A model generated the notes under the pieces. It saw only the letters and a program-made list of their open reading frames with translations, searched no databases and had not been told where the DNA came from. A stretch of DNA of 34,952 nt, from positions 1 to 34,952 of the forward strand of contig NZ_JAAVUS010000017.1 in the NCBI RefSeq assembly GCF_018449525.1, read 5' to 3'. The stretch is from Bradyrhizobium sp. dw_78. Lineage in GTDB: Bacteria > Pseudomonadota > Alphaproteobacteria > Rhizobiales > Xanthobacteraceae. Positions 31,910 to 34,952 of the stretch are shown here, one piece after another (within the stretch, counting starts at the first letter, position 1; each line of letters opens with the position of its first letter). The position numbers and the translations under genes were made by a program.

Positions 31910-32056
31910 ACTCGCCGCGCTGTGTAGGGGGGCGACGGTTGCGGGTCAATAGCCGACCAGCCGTTGTCCCGCGACAGCAATGACGCGGTTTACTTTGTAT
32001 TGCAAGCATTTAGCGGCGTATCTTCAAGGTCCGATCAGCCGACAATCCACGGCCAA

Positions 32057-34735
32057 TCAATTGACCTCGCGATGAATGTCCGAAGTGACCTTCTGGGAAG
32101 CGCCGATCACCGTCGGCAGCGTAACGGGCCGCAGCCCGATCAGTTCCGCGGTGCGCACCGCGCTGTTGCGCCAGAACGCGAAGGTGTTGAGCCGCGAGGT
32201 CTCGAGAATGGCGATCGCCACCGCCGACAGGAACGGTAGGCTCTCCAGCACCAGCACGGCGGCGAACACATAGATTTCCCAGACCTGCTTGGCATTGTTC
32301 GTCACGACCAGCACCGCGGCGCCGAGCAGCAGCAGCACGCCAATGACGGCTTCCCAGAACGCCTGGAATTCGATCGACATCCGCGACAGGCCGCCCTTGG
32401 AGGTGCGGGAAAACGGCAAATGCTCGGTGATCAGGCCCTGGGCCACCGCGCGGGACACCGTCCACTGCACCGACATCGCCGCGATCATGGCCCCCAGCAT
32501 TTGTCCTGATTTGATGTGGACGCGCAGCCGGTACAGCACCACGAAATGCGTCAGCGAGATCACGAAGGCCGCGATGATCGGAAAGGTCAGGATTTTGTCG
32601 GGGACGGAGATATCGGCGAAAGCGACGATCGGCACCCAGATCAGGTTCAGGAGCGCGACCAGCACGCCCAGGCTTTCGGCGCCGAGCCAGTTGAGCCAGC
32701 CGAGCGTGAATTCGCGACGTTGGTCGGGCGTCAACCGGCTCGCGCCGGGCAGGAAGCGGCGCCAGTGCTTCTTGACAATCTGGAAGCCGCCATAGGCCCA
32801 GCGATGGCGTTGCTTCTTGAAGGCCTCGTAGGTGTCCGGCAGCAGGCCGCGGCCGTAGCGGGTGTTGGTGTAATAAGTCAGCCAGCCATGCTCGATGATG
32901 GCGAGCCCGAGATCGGTGTCTTCGCAAATGGTGTCGCCGGCCCAGCCGCCCGCCATATCCATCGCGGCGCGGCGGATCAGGCACATGGTGCCGTGGACGA
33001 TGATGGCGTTGGCCTCGTTGCGCTGGACCATGCCGATATCGAAGAATCCGGCATATTCGCCATTCATGATGTAGTGCATCAGCGAGCGGTCGCCATCGCG
33101 ATGGTCCTGCGGGGCCTGCACCAGGCCGACGCGGGGATCGGCGAACACTGGCACCAGATCTTTCAGCCAGTTCGGCTCCACGACATAGTCGGCGTCGATG
33201 ATGCCGATGATCTCGGCATCCGCGGCGGTGCGATCCATGGCGATCCGCAACGCACCGGCCTTGAAGCCCTTGACCTTCTCGGCATTGATGAACTTGAAGC
33301 GCTCGCCCAGCGCGCGGCAATGGTCCTGGATCGGTTGCCAGAATTCAGGATCTGGCGTGTTGTTGATGATCACGACGCATTCGAAGTTCGGGTAATCCAG
33401 CCGGGCAACCGCGTCGAGCGTCTGCTTGAGCATGTCCGGCGGCTCGAAATAGGCCGGAATATGGATCGAAACTTTTGGCAGGGCCGTGCCCTCGGGCATG
33501 GCGGCCGGCTGCGCGTTGTGCCCGCTCACCAGCAGGCGGCCCGGCGCCCGTCCAAAGGCGATGGCTGCGATTTCCCCGATCCGCGCCATCGCGATCAGGA
33601 CCAGCGGAACCAGCAGGATTAGGCCCAGCACCAACGCAAACGCCGAACCGAATACGAAATAATGGTCGGTCCAGTAGGCGAACACGGTTGCGGTCCAGGC
33701 GCCGATGCCATTCGCCGTGGCCGACAGAACCAGCGATTGCATCACGGTGGGGCGATCGAGACGGAAAATCGGCAGCGAAAGCAGGACGCCGACCAACAGC
33801 GCGATCGCAGCCAACTTCCAGTAATTCTCGTTGACGACCGGGCCGGTCCAGGAAAATTTCGGCTCGCGATCGGCGTTCAGGATGCCCCAATAGGGGCCGA
33901 CGCCGCCTTCGAAGAACTTCCAGGGCTGGTCGATCGACTCGACGATGTTGTATTCCATGCCGATGGCTTCGGCGCGGGCCACGAAATTGCGCAGCACAAC
34001 GGCCTGCTGGAACGGGCCGGGATCGCCGTTTCTCAGATTATAGCCCTGGCTCGGCCAGCCGAATTCCGCGATGACGATCCGCTTGCCGGGAAATTTGTCG
34101 CGCAGGATCTGATAGATGATGATGGCCTGATCGACCGCCTGCTTGCTCGAGAAATTTTCCCAATAAGGCAGCACGTGCGCGGCGATGAAATCGACCGAGG
34201 AGGCGAGCTGCGGATTATCGCGCCAGATGTTCCAGATTTCGCCTGTTGTCACCGGTACATTGACGGACTTCTTGACCCGCTTGATCAGCTCGATGAGATC
34301 GTCGACCTTTTGCTCGCCGCGATAAATCGTCTCGTTGCCGACGACGATGCCGTTCACATTGCTGTTGTGCCGGGCGAGGTTGATCGCGGATTCGATCTCG
34401 CGCTCGTTGCGGTCCGGGTTCTTGTCGATCCAGGCGCCGACGGTGACTTTGAGGCCGAACTCGGCGGCGATCGGCGGCACCATTTCGACGCCGCCGGTGG
34501 AGGAATAAAGCCGGATCGCCCGCGTCATCGTCGACAGCTTCTTCATGTCGGCGCGGATTCGTTCGGCGGTCGGGATGTTGTCGACGTCGGGATGGGCGGT
34601 GCCCTCGAACGGGGCGTAGGACACGCTCGGCAGCATGCCGGTGAAGTCGGGGGCCTGTTCTTTGTCGCGCAGGAGGGCCCACAGGCCCGCATGGACCGCG
34701 GTCACGAACAACAGAACGGCGACGATGGCGCGCAT
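32057..34735 (-). CDS. GH17-GT2 fusion, NdvB-like beta-glucan synthase
   Basis: About 892 aa inner-membrane protein. The N-terminal anchor MRAIVAVLLFVTAVHAGLW is followed by an extracytoplasmic GH17-type domain: GIVVGNETI (E135, acid/base) and IAEFGWPSQG (E224, nucleophile). Three transmembrane helices then lead to a cytosolic GT2 domain with IHIPAYFEPPDML, DAD at 514-516, CEDTDLG and QRHRWAYGG (QxxRW), as in processive glucan synthases, and a C-terminal membrane region. Bradyrhizobium NdvB, which makes cyclic beta-1,3/1,6-glucans, has this architecture; related Pseudomonas NdvB makes osmoregulated glucans. ATG 34735 is preferred to TTG 34798. Whether this copy is the primary ndvB cannot be told here: ndvC and ndvD are not adjacent. 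Confidence 0.85.
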   Translation of the reverse strand: MRAIVAVLLFVTAVHAGLWALLRDKEQAPDFTGMLPSVSYAPFEGTAHPDVDNIPTAERIRADMKKLSTMTRAIRLYSSTGGVEMVPPIAAEFGLKVTVGAWIDKNPDRNEREIESAINLARHNSNVNGIVVGNETIYRGEQKVDDLIELIKRVKKSVNVPVTTGEIWNIWRDNPQLASSVDFIAAHVLPYWENFSSKQAVDQAIIIYQILRDKFPGKRIVIAEFGWPSQGYNLRNGDPGPFQQAVVLRNFVARAEAIGMEYNIVESIDQPWKFFEGGVGPYWGILNADREPKFSWTGPVVNENYWKLAAIALLVGVLLSLPIFRLDRPTVMQSLVLSATANGIGAWTATVFAYWTDHYFVFGSAFALVLGLILLVPLVLIAMARIGEIAAIAFGRAPGRLLVSGHNAQPAAMPEGTALPKVSIHIPAYFEPPDMLKQTLDAVARLDYPNFECVVIINNTPDPEFWQPIQDHCRALGERFKFINAEKVKGFKAGALRIAMDRTAADAEIIGIIDADYVVEPNWLKDLVPVFADPRVGLVQAPQDHRDGDRSLMHYIMNGEYAGFFDIGMVQRNEANAIIVHGTMCLIRRAAMDMAGGWAGDTICEDTDLGLAIIEHGWLTYYTNTRYGRGLLPDTYEAFKKQRHRWAYGGFQIVKKHWRRFLPGASRLTPDQRREFTLGWLNWLGAESLGVLVALLNLIWVPIVAFADISVPDKILTFPIIAAFVISLTHFVVLYRLRVHIKSGQMLGAMIAAMSVQWTVSRAVAQGLITEHLPFSRTSKGGLSRMSIEFQAFWEAVIGVLLLLGAAVLVVTNNAKQVWEIYVFAAVLVLESLPFLSAVAIAILETSRLNTFAFWRNSAVRTAELIGLRPVTLPTVIGASQKVTSDIHREVN

Positions 34736-34933
34736 CGCGGCTAAACCATAAGGGGCTGATATGGCAGGGAAACGGATCTGTCCCCGAGATCCGACCAAGT
34801 CAGCGGCATATCGAACATATCTCTGCCACGTGATTTAACAACTCTTATGACGACATGGCGTTTTGAGGGCCGCAAGGCCCGAACGCGCCAGTTTCCAACC
34901 GGTTCGATGCCGGTTTGGTGGGAACGCGCCGGC

Positions 34934-34952
34934 CTATTTGGCCGGTGCGGGC
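34934..34952 (-). CDS. Possible C-terminal end of a gene entering from the right
   Basis: The minus strand is open from the edge to TAG (34936-34934) and reads PAPAK-stop, a common C-terminus in these genomes. Only five codons are visible, so this is a weak call. GGGCC-TTGC-GGCCC lies downstream near 34868-34881. Confidence 0.25.

Overview
The window is ordinary chromosome from a high-GC alphaproteobacterium, most likely Nitrobacteraceae (Bradyrhizobium / Rhodopseudomonas / Nitrobacter group). Three things point there. The core order ssb - gyrA - coaD - cyclophilin - TolA/TonB-like protein - cyclophilin - queA - tgt is typical of that group. GAAC-N7-GAAC LexA boxes stand before uvrA and ssb. 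The intergenic gaps are packed with palindromic repeats of a style common in these genomes. The assignment rests on recall of families; no search was run.

Layout. 1-2.4 kb: end of a DUF3597 protein, a fumarylacetoacetate-hydrolase-family protein with a Tat-like leader, two translationally coupled small GNAT acetyltransferases and a small unrecognised gene. 2.5-5.1 kb: a stand-alone ABC-type ATPase, about 0.8 kb of repeat DNA, a HAD phosphatase and more repeats. 5.1-9.2 kb: uvrA (minus strand), interrupted in frame by a 90-bp palindromic element, then an Omp25/RopB-like beta-barrel gene. 9.2-19.2 kb: ssb and gyrA, a DUF302 gene next to the frameshifted remains of an alpha/beta hydrolase, a small secreted protein, then coaD, two cyclophilins flanking a TolA/TonB-like protein, and the queuosine genes queA-tgt, which overlap by 4 nt. 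19.3-25 kb: a zinc-ribbon protein, cysK with a BrnA-like gene behind it, a DMT transporter, small and secreted proteins, and a formyltransferase-fold protein. 25-32 kb: a chemoreceptor, several small genes, a PEP-CTERM-type secreted protein, a DUF930 protein and tRNA-Lys(TTT). 32-34.7 kb: a GH17-GT2 fusion resembling NdvB-type beta-glucan synthases.

How the genes relate. uvrA and ssb are DNA-damage genes that each carry a perfect candidate LexA operator although an outer-membrane protein gene lies between them. queA and tgt act in the same tRNA modification pathway. Most other genes look like independent units separated by repeats and hairpin terminators.

No CRISPR array, prophage, insertion sequence or defence island was seen. 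The observations most worth following are a tgt whose four zinc-ligand positions are all substituted while the catalytic aspartates remain, a formyltransferase-like protein lacking the catalytic Asn, the in-frame repeat inside uvrA, the paired LexA boxes, and a three-copy long palindrome found mainly at convergent gene ends.
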